The notes: generated by a model from the sequence alone, not told the origin. Numbered from the stretch's first letter, positions 48,608-60,121 are shown. The stretch: DNA of 64,000 nt from Malania oleifera (GCF_029873635.1 NC_080422.1:5126001-5190000), one strand, 5' to 3'. A program made the numbers and translations.

Positions 48608-48915
48608 TGTAACGACCCTGACCCGTCACGTGGGCCCGAGATGCTACTTTAGTAATGTCTGTGTACCTAATACCTTATTCATCATATATAAAACACATAT
48701 ACGTACCGAAAATAAAATACAAAATCCTAAAATTACATTACTAGAGTTCTAACTATCTTTATACACAAATATCTCTATTTTCACATAATTGCATCCTATA
48801 AACTATATAAAAGTAAAACCTCTGTCCATACACACTACCTACATAAATTTACACCACTAGCCTCACTCCTCTAGCCTGTTAGACCCGATCTTTAGGATTT
48901 CCTGAAAAGACAGTT
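48608..48915 (-). mobile_element. Fragment of LTR family A inside the copia fossil
   Basis: It starts TGTAACGACCCTGACCCG and carries the TTAGGATTTCCTGAAAAGA block seen at the corresponding place in the solo LTR at 24825 (GGGTTTCCTGAAAAATTT). About 310 bp are present. Confidence 0.6.
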
Positions 48916-49400
48916 TATATTTATGCCATTGTTGAGTAGAGTTTATTTTGGTTACACTATTGTTGGGTTTTATTTTGTTTAAAGTATTGATGGATTAATT
49001 TTCATTTAAGTTAATGTGGATTTATTTTGTTTAAGCTATTGTTTGAGTTTTATTAATGTTGGATTTATTTTATCTTGTATTTCAATTCCTAAGATTTAGA
49101 TTTTTAGTTGTTCTTTTTTTTTTTGTTGAATGGTTTTATTAGATTAATGAAGTTTTTGCTTTTGATTTATTATTTGAGTAAGTGATATTAGTTGTGTTGA
49201 TTTTCTCGTCGTTTATTTACCGTCATTCGTTTCTTGTCGTTAACTTTATGCATGTTATGTCCGTAGTTTATGTTTTGTTTTGTTTTAATTTCGTTCCATA
49301 CCCTCAAAAACCCAAAATTTGAATCTGGACTGTGTTAAGTAAATGTTTTTTTGTTTTTTGTTTTTTTTTAATTTTCTCCTTGTTGCTTTAACGCAAGTTT
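48916..49400. other. T-rich stretch of unknown origin inside the copia fossil
   Basis: GGATTTATTTTGTTTAAGCT-like units recur three to four times between about 48940 and 49080. No coding or LTR similarity was recognised. Confidence 0.4.
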
Positions 49401-50278
49401 GAAATTGATCTACATTCTGTGATGAGATAATCTGACCTTTTGGGCTAATTATTATGCAACAAAATACCTATACTTGAGATAGTCTTTACGTTGCTTATTT
49501 TAGAGTGAATCGGTTGTTAAGGCCATCGAATCAGGAGAGGGACAACTACTCAGCATGAGATGCTGCCTCTCCTGTTACTGAACCATGGAAATGACCTTAC
49601 CAACAAAGGGTAGGGAATCAATGAGCATGATTTGCTCCCTTGGATTGGTGTATGAATCACTTAGGCCCATTAAGAATTGTCACACAATCCCTATGATGTC
49701 TATCCGAAAGGATCTTTAATTTCCATAGCTACAATCAGGCAATGGATCAAACACATTTAATTCATCCCAAAGATATTTCAATTTCCCATAATAAACACTT
49801 ACTGAATGTTGCTACTGTTGTAGTCCAGCTAGTGTCTGCTTAAGCTAAAAAATTTGTGAACCATTTTGTTGAGTAAAGCACTCCTTCAGCTCATTCCAGA
49901 TCACGAAAGCTTCATCCACAAGAGCAATGCTAGACTTGATTAATGGAGAAATAGAGTTATAAAACTAGGAAGTCACAAGGTCATTGCAACGTTTCCAGGC
50001 TTCAAGTAAAGGGTCATCTGGATTGGTGGGTTTGGAAATCTCACCACTAATAAATCCCAATTTGTTTTTGGCTTTAAGAGCTCTTTGCATAGCCCTGGAC
50101 CAAGTGGTATAATTATCAACCGTGACAAGTTCAGGGTCAAGAGAAACATATGGGTTGTCCCCATTGTCAAGTCGATAAGGATTAGTGACATCATTGAAAT
50201 TGAGAAAACGATTTAAAGAAGACTTATCGGCAAGAATTTTTCTAGTCATAATTGTTGTGTTTCACTACTATGATACCA

Positions 50279-51086
50279 TGTAAGAAAACAAGAAGGAAAG
50301 TTTGGAAAGGAAGAAAGGAAAGTTCAGGTCTAAGAATAACTTGAAATCTCCTGCATTGAATGATTTTTCCCTTTACAAAGAATCAGTATATGTTGGCTAT
50401 GTACAACCTTCCTCATAAGCAAAATGAATATTTATAGCCCCTACGGGCATGACACGGTGGAATGACATTAGCATGTAAGAAGGAGCATCGAGGGTTCAAT
50501 TCTAGGTAGATACGCTCGTTGAACTAGCAATACCTGTGCATGGTGAGAATTTACTCTGTGAGCCAGCGAGGACTGTGGATGGTGAGAGTTTGCTCTGTGA
50601 GTCAGTGGGGACTATGGATGGTGAGAGTTCTTTGTGAGCTAGCGAGGACCGTGAATGGTAATGGAGATGTGTCCCGAGAGTCGGGTTGGCTGAATGTCCA
50701 ATTGATGCACGGAAGCCATGTCCATATTCCAGACTTTACCCTAATCAACGAGACCTAGGGAGAGGATGCTGATCCGTAGGTTTGGTGCCGCACCAGGGGA
50801 TCCGAAGTGTTTGTTGGTGGTAGGAATTCCTATGTAATAAAAAAGTGAATATTTATAGTAGAGCAAAAACTTAATATTTTACAGTTTTGCACATAACAAA
50901 CTATACACCTCAGCAAAGGACAAACAAAAAATAACTACCTACAAAAATACAGAAAAGCCTACAACTAGCCGTTATCTTGTAAACTGAGTTGAGGACCATC
51001 TTGTAAAATAACTTCATCACTAAATGAATCAGCAATCATCAACTTATGATCATGGAGAGGATGATCATCACCATCATTTTCCAATA
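50279..51086 (-). repeat. 5' LTR of the copia fossil, interrupted by a SINE
   Basis: 50279-50437 and 50859-51086 together match the LTR at 47016-47402. The intervening 50438-50858 is a SINE with its target duplication. Confidence 0.75.
50438..50845 (+). mobile_element. tRNA-derived SINE with internal tandem repeats
   Basis: The 408-bp insert is flanked by a perfect 13-bp duplication TGAATATTTATAG (50425-50437 and 50846-50858) and ends in an A-rich tail (TAATAAAAAAG). A box A-like TGACACGGTGG is at 50450-50460 and a box B GGTTCAATTCT is at 50493-50503, the spacing of a Pol III promoter. A 39-bp unit (GTGGATGGTGAGAGTTTGCT and onward) is present three times at 50536-50650. A second copy of the family, with one unit only, is on the minus strand at 51815. 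Confidence 0.85.
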
Positions 51087-51183
51087 AAAAACAACACTTT
51101 TTATTTTATTTATTAATATATTAACAAATAAACATAAAATATAGAAAATAGTACATCTCTTTAATTAATATTTTTTTAATGTA

Positions 51184-51216
<33 letters not shown>

Positions 51217-51393
51217 CGGGTCACCCAGCGGATACCCAATCCAAACCTGCCTAAATTGTTTATTAAACAGGTCGGGTTTGGGTTGATCCATTTATAAACG
51301 GGTCACCTTATGCTAAACCTGAACCTGATTTAAATGGGCGGGTCATAGGTCACCCGTCGGGTTCCGACCCGTTTTGCCACCCCTAACTCGAGC

Positions 51394-51814
51394 CGAGAAG
51401 TAACCTGGTAAAAATGTGTTAATTAATCAAATGCGATAATCGAAAACCTTTTAATGCTTAAGTCATAATAAGGAGTGAATAAAAAAAAAAAAAAAGTGGG
51501 AACTAACGACCTTCCTTATTTAAGCAGCTCTTCCCCTTTAGATGGACACATGAGCAGTAATTTTGTGTAAGGAAAGGAGTTTATATTGGAGTTCAACTGC
51601 TCTAAACCCATCTCGACCAAGAATTTTCAAATAAATATTTTAGGAAATAGAAAAATTAAATATTTTTATTTTATTATGTACTAACTTGGTTCGATTGACC
51701 ATGATTATTAAACGGGCCGAGTTAAATTTGAATCAAAATATGAAATACGAAAAATTTAAGCCAGACCAAACTAAAAAAGAAAAAAAGTAAATCAAAATTT
51801 TATTATTTCTTTTC
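51394..51814. other. Short intergenic stretch
   Basis: No gene is seen. There is an A run at about 51481-51495 and AT-rich sequence otherwise. Confidence 0.6.
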
Positions 51815-52094
51815 ATTTTTTTTATTACATAGGAACTTCAGTCACCAACGAGCCATTCGGACCCCTGGTCCGGTACCAAACCTACGGATCAGCGTTCTTC
51901 GCCCCCAGATATCGCTGATCAGGGTAAAATCCGAAATGCGGACATGGCTTCTGTGCATTAGTTGGACGTTCGGTCAATCCGACCCCTGGGACACATCTCC
52001 ATTACCATCTATGGTCTCTGCTGGCTCCGTGAGTATATTTACCTAGAATCGAACCCCCGATGCTCCTTCTTAATTGCTGATGCCTTTCGTATAC
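51815..52094 (-). mobile_element. tRNA-derived SINE, second copy
   Basis: Read on the minus strand it contains AAGAAGGAGCATCGGGGGTT (box B region), TGGAGATGTGTCCCAGGGG, GATCCGTAGGTTTGGTACCG and TTCCTATGTAATAAAAAA, collinear with the SINE at 50438. The box A end is diverged. An approximate T-rich flanking duplication (about 51800-51814 versus 52095-52108) is possible. Confidence 0.75.
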
Positions 52095-52735
52095 TTATTT
52101 ATTCCTTTACTAATATCTATTGCATAAATATTCCAAAAAAATTAGAAGAAAATAATATTTATACATATATTTTAAAAAATAATAATTTATAACTACTAAG
52201 TGCAACCATAATTTTTTTTGGAAAATGAGAATAAATTGTCAAAATTAAGGACTAAAAATTCAAGGAGACGCGCAATTTGTCTCTATATAGCGTCTATTCT
52301 AAGCCCCTCAAAAATTCCACCTTGTGTTTTCTCAGTCCACTAATTTTTTTTGTCTGTTGAGACCAGCACAACATTTAAATGTGTACGTTAAATTCAAAAT
52401 TCTGAGACGTGGAAATAGGGACACGCCCCACCTGCGATTGACAACCTAAGACGCATTTTCGTCCCACGCTTTCAAACTTTTTAGTCAAACTATTTTGTCT
52501 AATTAACTATTTTTATGCCCAATCAACGACCTGCTGTCCTTAATATAATTATTTAGAAGTTAATATAAAATTTTTAATTTTTGTTGAACATGTTTGGCCA
52601 CATCTAAAGTCTAAAATGGGAATTAAAATTATTGGAGAATAGGAATAAAAGTAATTAGAGCTGTCTTTGACAAATAAATAAAACCTTTTGAATTGTCAGC
52701 ACTCTATTTAGAGCATAAACGAATTGTAAATATAT

Positions 52736-53039
52736 TACGGTCCATTCGAAACTCCAAAAAATGTTTAAAAAAAAAGAAATTTATATTTTCATGCTTGGTT
52801 ATAAAAAAAAAATAAGAAGGAAAAATTTTAAAAATATATCAAGTCTAAAAAAAAATATTGATTTTCACATCGTTAATATTTAGTTTTTTCTTAATTTTTA
52901 GTCATATTAAAATAAAATTTCATTTTTCATAGTATTTAATAGAGAAGGAAAATATAAGGAAAAATGATTTTTTCTCCTTATTTTCCTTTCCTTTCCTCTA
53001 TTTTCCGTAAGAAAATATCTTGATACAAACGGGGCTCAA
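52736..53039. mobile_element. MITE-like repeat M1
   Basis: It starts GGTCCATTCGAAACTCC and ends TTGATACAAACGGGGCTC. The interior blocks match other reverse-orientation members. Confidence 0.65.
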
Positions 53040-53435
53040 AAGACTTTCAGATTTGAGTTTTGAATTTGGATTTAAATTTGTGTAAATTTGGACAAAATAT
53101 TTTTCGATTTTCTCTGTATTCGCACAAATCCAAATAAAATGTCTAAAATTCAATCACCTAAATGCTAGCTAATGAATTGTATGAATGGAAAGAAATTTAG
53201 TATAATTTTATATTACGTTTTATCCAATTTTATACAAATTTAAATTCAAAGTCCTAAATTTATATTTGCAATTTTATACACTTTTTTATTTTTAATTTTT
53301 AGATCTTGGATTTCTTTGTGTAGGAAATTGGAAAATATTTTTTAATTATTTTTCATATCGCCTATATAATTAAAAACTGAAAGATGCACCCTTGTAATTA
53401 TATGAAAATTTGAAAATAATAAAATAAAAAATCAG

Positions 53436-53760
53436 GGCAAAAAACACTAAGCTCCCATGAGATTTAGTAAAAAGACATTGACCTCCGTTGAAGTTTTAAA
53501 ATTTTTAGACACATCTTCTGAGATTTCAAAAATGTCACTGACATTCTCTGAAGTTTTGCAAAAAGACACAAATCTCCCCTCAAATGATTTGTCTTTTTGC
53601 AAAATACAAAAAGTTATTTGTGTTTTTTTTTGACAAACCTTAGGGAAAGTATATGAAGTTCTTGAAACCTTATGGGAGGTTAATAGAAATTTTAATACCT
53701 TATGAAATGTTCTTGTCTTTTTACTAAACTTCAAAGAAGTGACCGTTTTTGTCTTAAAAC
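53436..53760. repeat. Internally repetitive CTCCCxTGAGGTTT repeat, second copy
   Basis: CTCCCATGAGATTTAGTAAA, CTCCGTTGAAGTTTTAAAA and CTTATGGGAGGTTAATAGA lie at intervals of 30-60 bp, with orientation reversing near 53600. The structure is similar to 35255-35570. Confidence 0.6.
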
Positions 53761-54084
53761 TTTTTTCTTTTTCTTTTTATCTATATTTCAGATAAAACTT
53801 GTAAAACATTAAGAAAGGGGAACCATGAACGAACGAATTATTTTTTTCAAATTATCAAAGAAGTGATAGAGAAAATAAAATGTATAATAATTCAACGATA
53901 TCATTAATGTTTAAATTGTTTAGCAAATTAGTAATAGAACAAATTTTAATTCCTAGTAATATTTTATATAAAAGAAAATATAATAAAAATAATTATTCAT
54001 TTTATTTTACGAATAAAATTCCTAATATAAACGAACTTAATATCGACTTCTCATTTTCATAGCTTTCAATAACATTCGGTAATA

Positions 54085-54360
54085 CTCTGTTTGGAACTCA
54101 TAAAATGTTGGGAAAAGGAAATAAAAATATCAAGATATCGACATTTTTATGTTTGATTATTGAGAAAAGTGAAAAAAAAATTATGTCAAATTCATAAATA
54201 AAATTTCATTTTTACACATCATTAATATTTAGCTTTTCTTAATTTTTAATATAATAAAAATAAATTTATATTTTTGATAATATTTAATAGAAAAAGGAAA
54301 ATATAAGGAAAAATAAGTTTTCCCTTTAATTTCCTTTCCCCTTATCCAAAGAGGCCCTAA
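54085..54360. mobile_element. MITE-like repeat M1
   Basis: It starts CTCTGTTTGGAACTCAT and ends CTTATCCAAAGAGGCCC, close to the family consensus. A TTA microsatellite follows at about 54366-54386. Confidence 0.7.
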
Positions 54361-54470
54361 AGCCTATTATTATTATTATTATTATTTTTTTTTTGATAAA
54401 AAATAAATTAAAATTCAACAACAGATTGGCCCGGCCTCCCTCTTAATATAGTACAAAATTATAAATAGTT

Positions 54471-55085
54471 GCCCTCGAGTGTTGGTTGAGGTGGCAAGGG
54501 GATCTGCGGTGGGTTGCTTGATAGTAATGGTGTACACTGTTCGGTTCGGTTCGGTTTTGGCCGAACCGAAAATCGAACCGAAATTATGTTTTAATTAAAA
54601 ACTGAAAATTTGGCGGTTCGGTTGCGGTTTTTCGGTTTTAAACTGATTTTTTTTACAAAAGAAAAAAACCTTTATTTTCCATAAATTTGTTGAAAATTTA
54701 TTGAGCATTTTAATTTTTTATAGGGACTCATAATTTTAACAAAATAAAATATGTTGGACGCTTTTTAAAAAAATAACCTTTATTATATATATATAAATCA
54801 GTTTTTTGATTTTTTTCGATTCGGTTTCAACATAAAGCCGAAACCGAAACCGAACCCAAACCTTTTTATTTTTGAAAACTACAACCAAAACCGAAAATCG
54901 AAAAACCGAACCATTTATGGTTTCGGTTCGGTTTCGGTCCGATTTTCGATAATTTTTGTACACCCCTACTTGATAGTATAAGTTCGGGTTCAATTCCTGC
55001 CACGCTGAGCAAAAACCTACCTCCAGACTTAGTTGTGGGACCAGACAACGTGAGTGAGGGATTAGTCTAAATACCTTGTGACGTT
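54471..55085 (+). mobile_element. tRNA-derived SINE interrupted by a MITE
   Basis: Box A TGGTTGAGGTGG (54483-54494) and box B GGTTCAATTCC (54987-54997) would be about 40 bp apart without the 452 bp added by the MITE and its duplication, the right distance for a tRNA-like promoter. Sequence on both sides (GCCCTCGAGTG... and ...GTGAGGGATTAGTCTAAATACC) reads like a plant SINE. The 3' end is an estimate. This SINE differs from the one at 50438. Confidence 0.65.
54525..54968. mobile_element. hAT-type MITE (CGGTTCGGTT family)
   Basis: It is 444 bp with termini TAATGGTGTACA and TGTACACCCCTA and a perfect 8-bp duplication CTTGATAG at 54517-54524 and 54969-54976. Both arms are made of CGGTTCGGTTCGG/CCGAACCGAAACC words, so it folds back extensively. 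It has no transposase. The 8-bp target size and termini suggest hAT. Confidence 0.85.
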
Positions 55086-56386
55086 ACTAGTGATCATATA
55101 TTATGTAGTTTGATGAGCTGAGGGCACTAGGACACTTGAAGTAACCCAAAATATATATATACATATATAAATAGTCAAATGAAAAAATGCATAAAAATGA
55201 AACCATTCAACAAAATTTAATTTTTGCTTCAATACGCATTTGAAATTGACACATTTCTGATTTCTCCACTGCTCACATTTTGACTTCGTCTTCACATTCT
55301 CTAAATAAATAAAGATTCAAGATGCCATCATTAAATTGACCCCAAAAATAAAAACAAAAATGAATTTAAATTGGTCTCCAACACAGACAATGACTAATCT
55401 TTTGAAATCTGCTAAATCCAACGGTCCAGAATGCGTCCAGGAAGATGACCTAACCCCGTTTGTCCTTTACAACCGTTGACTTGTAGGACCTCCAAAAAAT
55501 GTTGAATGTTATTTTTCCTTTCCCTAGTATTAATTAAAATAATTAATATTGAAAATAACAAAAAATACTATTCTCTCCTAAGCAAACTAGCAAAGTATGC
55601 CGACATCTTTTATTATTTTTAAAATTATATAAATCATTTTATATCATGTTTGATTTGCGAAATCCGATAGAAAATAAATAAATAAAAAGTTTAAGTGAAG
55701 AATATAACAATATCAAGTAATAAATTTAATTTAATATTATTTTGTTCCATTCCTAAAAATTTGACTGAACGATGTAGATTTTCACTATTGAGATTTTAAA
55801 AATTATGTATATCTCTCTTTATATTTAATTTTTAGGGCATATTTATCCATTCTTAACTTGTCTTTTTATTAAAATTTACAGGAGTTTCTTGTCTGTCTTT
55901 TTATTAATGGTCAAGGACAGTTTGAAAATTTTTTTAGAAATCTCAAAAAAAGTTTGTACCTTTTTGGTCTGTTTGAATCAATGATTTTGGTGAGAAAAGG
56001 AAAAAAAAGTAAAATAAGAACGAAACTATTTTTTCAGTCATTTTTCTCTTTATATTAATACCACTAAAAATAAAAATTTATGATAATATGATTAAAAATT
56101 GAAAAAAATTAAAGACGGTGTTGTGCAAAAAATTAAATTTTTTATTTTTATTTTTAAATTTATTTAATAATCAAATATCTTCTAAGATTGCTTTGTAAAT
56201 GCAAATTTTAATAGAAAGGCATAGAACCTTCTAAAGTCTCCACTTGGCAATTCACCATTGCATAGAAGAGACCGATTGTAGAAATTTCACACCTCACGGT
56301 TCCATAGAACCACTCTCTCTCATGTGGAGTATACCATAATCCCTAACATCACAAAATTTAACGGGTAAACATTAATTTTGTAGCAA
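55086..56386. other. Intergenic region upstream of the ATL gene
   Basis: No gene is seen. There is a partial M1 copy at 55963-56190 and a weak CTCC-type repeat at about 55790-55960. The last 150 bp, with CACTCTCTCTCATG at about 56309, are the likely promoter and leader. I see no strong TATA box. Confidence 0.5.
55963..56190. mobile_element. MITE-like repeat M1, partial
   Basis: It starts GGTCTGTTTGAATCAATG and reaches the TTTAATAATCAAATATCTTC block. The distal terminus is not visible. Confidence 0.5.
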
Positions 56387-59379
56387 ATGGGTACCTTAGA
56401 AGCTTTCTTCTTCCTCTCCTTCTACTCCCTCTCCACCGCAAACGCCGGTCAGCCCACCTGCTCCACCACGTCCTGCCATAAAACCGGACTGCCGGTCCGG
56501 TTCCCATTCCACCTCAAAAAAACCTCCCGGCCTGACCGCTGTGGCTACCCCGGCTTCGCCCTCTCCTGCAATGACCGGAGCCAGACCGTCCTCACCCTCC
56601 CTGCCTCCGGCGACTTCGCCGTCAAGCGCATCCACTACGCCTCCCAGACAATCCGGATTGCCGACACAGACTCCTGCCTCCCGGCCCGGATCCTCCGACT
56701 CAGCCTCTCCGGTTCGCCCTTCAAGCCCGTCTACACCATGAACTACACTTTCCTGAACTGTTCCAGCGGCGCCGTTTTGAACTCTTGGCTGAGCTGGCTC
56801 GTGCCGGTTCCGTGCCTGAGCAGGCCCAACCACACGGTCCTGGTGGCGCCGTACAAGCCCGTGGGTAATTCGGGTCTGGAGGGATGTCGCCGGGTGGCCA
56901 CGGTTCCGGTTCCGGTTCAGCGGGCGGTCTACGAATACGGGCGCCCGTCTGAAATTGCGAGTGCAGATCTTCAGCTCAGGTGGGATGAACCCGATTGCAG
57001 AGCGTGCGAAGAGAAGCGTGCCATTTGCGGGTTCAAAAGCAATTCGAGTCTTGAAATTGGGTGCTCGGGTGCTCCACACTCCGGTAAGTTTTTTTTTTTT
57101 TTCCCTAATTTTTAAATTTAGGTAATAATATCAAATTTAATTTCACTCTGCTATCAGATCTTAATAAATATAAATTATTGAAAAATAATCGTAAAAAGTA
57201 TAATAGCATAATAATTTATTTAAATGGATTTCTTTAATTTTAATTTTATGGCATGGATTTTTAAGGGTTCTTCTCATTTAAAAAAAGAAAAAAAAAAAAA
57301 AAAGTCATTGATTGGGTGGATTGTTTCAAAATGGTAAGAGCCATGAGCTGTGCTTTTCTTTCAATCAATTGGTCAACTTCGTGTTGGACATTCTATATTT
57401 ATTTAATTTCTGCAAAAGTTGGTATAGTCTAAATTTACACAAAAGTCCCTAGTTATTTTTATTTTATTTTCCGTGGGTATTTTTTTTAAGAAGAGCTTAA
57501 TTGGTAAATTTATTGCAAATAAAATTACGATAAAGCAAGCTATAATTATAATATTTGAATTATTTTATTTTATTTAAGGTATTGTTCGGAATTTGAAAAA
57601 CATTTGATTGTCGAGAAAAAAAAAAAAAAAAACATCAAATTAATGAATAAAAATTTGGTTTCCTATATCTGGAAACATTATCCTCTCCCCAAAACGATAC
57701 TTTATTAGAGTTTGCAATGTCTAAGCTTATAAGCCCTCTGGATCTCCTAACCATTTCCGATGTGGGACACAAGCACCCTGCCTACCTCTTGGAAACTTGG
57801 CGTGAGTTGAATCGAGTCAGGTTGGCTTTGATACGAGGTGTTTCGAGCCGAATATTTCATAAAAAAATAATTATTTTTTCTTGTTTGAATATTAATAAAA
57901 AAAGATAAGTAGAATAAAATATAAAATAAATTAATGAATTCTTCTTTGCATGTTATTAATTATTATTTTATTATTATTTTTAATACAAAAGTGTTCAATG
58001 CCATTTTAGCACTTACCAATCCATAGGTATCGGAATTAGAATAGTTGATTTTCATTCCTAACATTTGTTTTATGGTAATCTTATTCCAATTCTCATTTCA
58101 TGTAGATATGGGATTCTCCTTTTTACTTACATTTTGATTCCTAAATTTTACTTTGGAATCAAATCATAATTCCTGAAAACACAATATTTATTATAATATG
58201 ATATTTTATATAACACAATATATATTACATAAATTTAAAAATAATATTAATATTATGATAATATTATTAATATTTAAAATAGTATTATATTTTCATATAT
58301 AAATATTAAACCATAATTATTAATATTTTTATTATTTATAATAACATTATAATATATAAAAATTAATAGGATAATATTAGATGTTAAAATATATGGTGGT
58401 ATGATTACTGATTTATTTTACTGCTATTCATAATCTTAAAAATAAAATAAAATATCTATTACTATCATCAATTATAAATATTTAATAATAATAATACAAT
58501 GTAAAAAAATATATTTAATACAGTTATATATTAAATAGAAAAAGTCACATATATATTATAATACAATATAAAAAATATATTATATAAATATAAAAAATAA
58601 AACTAAACTCATTTCTGAAGCCTATGTCTATATATACCAAACACTATAATACAATTTCAATTTCGATTTTGTGTGCAACAAAACATGAAAGGGGGATTTG
58701 ACATTCCGTTTTCGATTCTAGTGAATTTCGATTTCGGTTTCAATTCTGAAATAAATGCTACCTAAGTTATAGCTTCTATTTGGAAGTCATTTAAAACGAA
58801 CAAACACCCTCGAAATTAATATTTAATATAATTTTTTATTATTAGTATCTAAATAAATTTTCACCGAATTAATTAAATAATTGAATTGCAGGCCTCCCAA
58901 GGAGTGCAAAATATGGCATAATCATAGGTGTGGGGATTCCTGGGCTGGTCTGCCTAATTGGGCTTGCATGCTACTCATGCAGCAAACTTCGGGCCTTCGG
59001 CCGGCCCAATCACCACCTCGACCCCGAGCTATCCCCTGCCCTCGCCACACCACCACCCGCCACCGTCGCCCGTGGCCTCGATGGCCCTACCATCGACTCC
59101 TTCCCGAAGATGGTGCTCGGCGACAGCCGGAGAATGCCCGAGCGGACGAGCGACGGTGGCGCGTGCCCCATATGCTTGTCCGAGTACCAGCCCAAAGAGA
59201 CCCTCAGGACCATACCGGAGTGCAACCACTACTTCCATGCCAATTGCATAGATGAGTGGCTCAAGATGAACGCCACCTGCCCTCTTTGCCGGAACACGCC
59301 GGAGGGCTCCTCCAGAGTCACCTCTTGCTCCTCGTCGGCATCACCATCATCGTCGTTGTCGCCGTCATCGTCGCCATGA
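56387..59379 (+). CDS. ATL: ATL-family RING-H2 E3 ubiquitin ligase with WAK-type ectodomain, two exons
   Basis: Exon 1 is 56387-57083 and exon 2 is 58892-59379, joined by a 1808-bp GT-AG intron (CCG|GTAAGT and TTGCAG|GC), giving 394 residues. Residues 1-20 form a signal peptide (FFFLSFYSLSTANA). Residues 25-98 match the GUB_WAK galacturonan-binding domain (C25, C30, RFPF at 38-41, C52-GYPGF, C61). A second Cys-rich part ends CRACEEKRAICGF. A membrane helix lies at about 240-262 (YGIIIGVGIPGLVCLIGLAC), with a GLDGPTIDSFPK segment after it. The RING-H2 finger has C324, C327, C343, H345, H348, C351, C362 and C365, with DEWL before the last pair. The tail is Ser/Pro-rich. This is the ATL20/21/22 type: a membrane E3 that would ubiquitinate proteins in the cytosol while its outer part may contact cell-wall pectin. 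Targets are unknown. Both exons are strikingly GC-rich. Confidence 0.94.
57084..58891 (+). other. Intron of the ATL gene
   Basis: It is AT-rich and contains a 160-bp LTR/TRIM-like fragment (57716-57860) and a short M1-like piece at about 57585-57665. The second half (about 58180-58600) is very low complexity, of ATTAT and TAATA words. Confidence 0.75.
57716..57860 (-). mobile_element. TRIM/LTR fragment in the ATL intron
   Basis: On the minus strand TGTCCCACATCGGAAATGGT and GCTTATAAGCTTAGACA are words typical of plant TRIM LTRs. A TATCAAAGCC stretch on the far side resembles a primer-binding-site neighbourhood. It is a short fossil fragment. Confidence 0.5.
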
Positions 59380-59521
59380 TCACTGGTTGCAAGTACATAG
59401 AGAAATGTAGTTTTGTATATGTATGATGATCAGTTAAAGTACGTGACTACTTTGAGTAATGTTAAAATACTAAAATTTGTGTGGTATTTTTGTTTCTATT
59501 GCCATGGCAACTTTTAGAGCT

Positions 59522-59808
59522 CGGAAGCTATTAGGGATAGGAAAGGAAAGGAAAATATTAAAAGTTCTATGTTTGGTTATTGAGAAAGTATGAAAGAAAG
59601 TGAAAATTATACTAAATTCGTGAATAAAATTTTGATTTCACACATCATTAATATTTAATTTTTTTTTATTTTTAATCATATAAAAACAAACTTTAATTTT
59701 TAATAAAATTTAATATAAAAGAAAAATATAATAAAAAATTAGTTTCATCCTTATTTCCCTTTCATTTCATTTTCTTAAGTAAAATCTTTGATCCAAACAG
59801 ACCTTAAG
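59522..59808. mobile_element. MITE-like repeat M1
   Basis: It starts near GCTCGGAAGCTATTAGGG and ends AATCTTTGATCCAAACAGACC. The interior is close to that of the next copy. Confidence 0.65.
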
Positions 59809-59810
59809 TG

Positions 59811-60121
59811 TCTGTTTGTAACTTGAAAAATCTTTAGAAAAGGAAAGGAAAATAATACATGAAGGAATATAATTTTTCATATTTGGTTATCAAGGAAAGT
59901 AAGAAAGAAAACAAAAAATATATCAAATTAATCAATAAAAATAAGATTTTCACACGATTTACATTTGATTTTTCCTAACGTCTAACCATATAAAATAAAT
60001 TTTCATTTTATTAATATTTAGTATTGAGAAAAAAAATAGTAAAAAACGAATTTCCTCCTTATTTTTCTTTCACTTCCTATACTTTTTTGGACCAAAATTT
60101 TTTATCCAAACAAGTTCTAGG
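59811..60121. mobile_element. MITE-like repeat M1, adjacent copy
   Basis: It starts GTGTCTGTTTGTAACTTG and ends TTTTATCCAAACAAGTTC, in the same orientation as the copy 3 bp to its left. Confidence 0.68.

Larger units (their letters stand above)
47016..51086 (-). mobile_element. Copia retrotransposon fossil inserted in the MITE
   Basis: Two matching LTRs (47016-47402, 387 bp, and 50279-51086, enlarged by a SINE) flank a Ty1/copia interior on the minus strand. AAAAA flanks both ends. The primer-binding site TGGTATCATAG sits beside 50279. In element order there is a gag segment (about 50250-49700, with SWSRAM-style wording seen as TTWSRAMQRALKAKNKLGF), a reverse-transcriptase segment (about 48470-47950, with LLVYVD and KDLGSLRYFLG), and an RNase H tail (about 47650-47400, with ADIFTKALL). 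Pieces of other LTR families lie at 48399-48915. The element is broken, with several breaks, and is incomplete. Clear divergence between its LTRs suggests moderate to old age. Confidence 0.85.
46816..51385. mobile_element. hAT-type MITE (GGGGTGGCAAAA family), copy 2, split by a copia element
   Basis: The termini are TAGGGATGGCAAAACG (46816) and CGTTTTGCCACCCCTA (51385). Flanking 8-mers ACTCAAGT and ACTCGAGC match at six of eight positions. The MITE sequence runs 46816-47015 and resumes at 51087, where the copia element at 47016-51086 ends. Without the insertion it is about 500 bp, similar to copy 1 at 29959. Confidence 0.75.
52095..54470. other. AT-rich intergenic region with interspersed repeats
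   Basis: No gene is seen. It has M1 copies at 52736 and 54085, the CTCCC repeat at 53436, and two short AT-rich repeats (about 53035-53105 and 53195-53260). The block at about 52330-52500 has mixed base composition but no reading frame of note. Confidence 0.55.

Noticed and set aside
50540-50758. 72-residue frame with repeated GLWMVRV units
   Set aside because: It is the translation of the tandem 39-bp units of the SINE.
54983-55000. Possible tRNA gene (box B-like GGTTCAATTCC)
   Set aside because: No cloverleaf can be completed around it, and the context is a SINE interrupted by a MITE.
56396-57079. 227-residue minus-strand frame
   Set aside because: It is a shadow of ATL exon 1 produced by its GC-rich codon use; the plus-strand protein has a signal peptide and all family cysteines.
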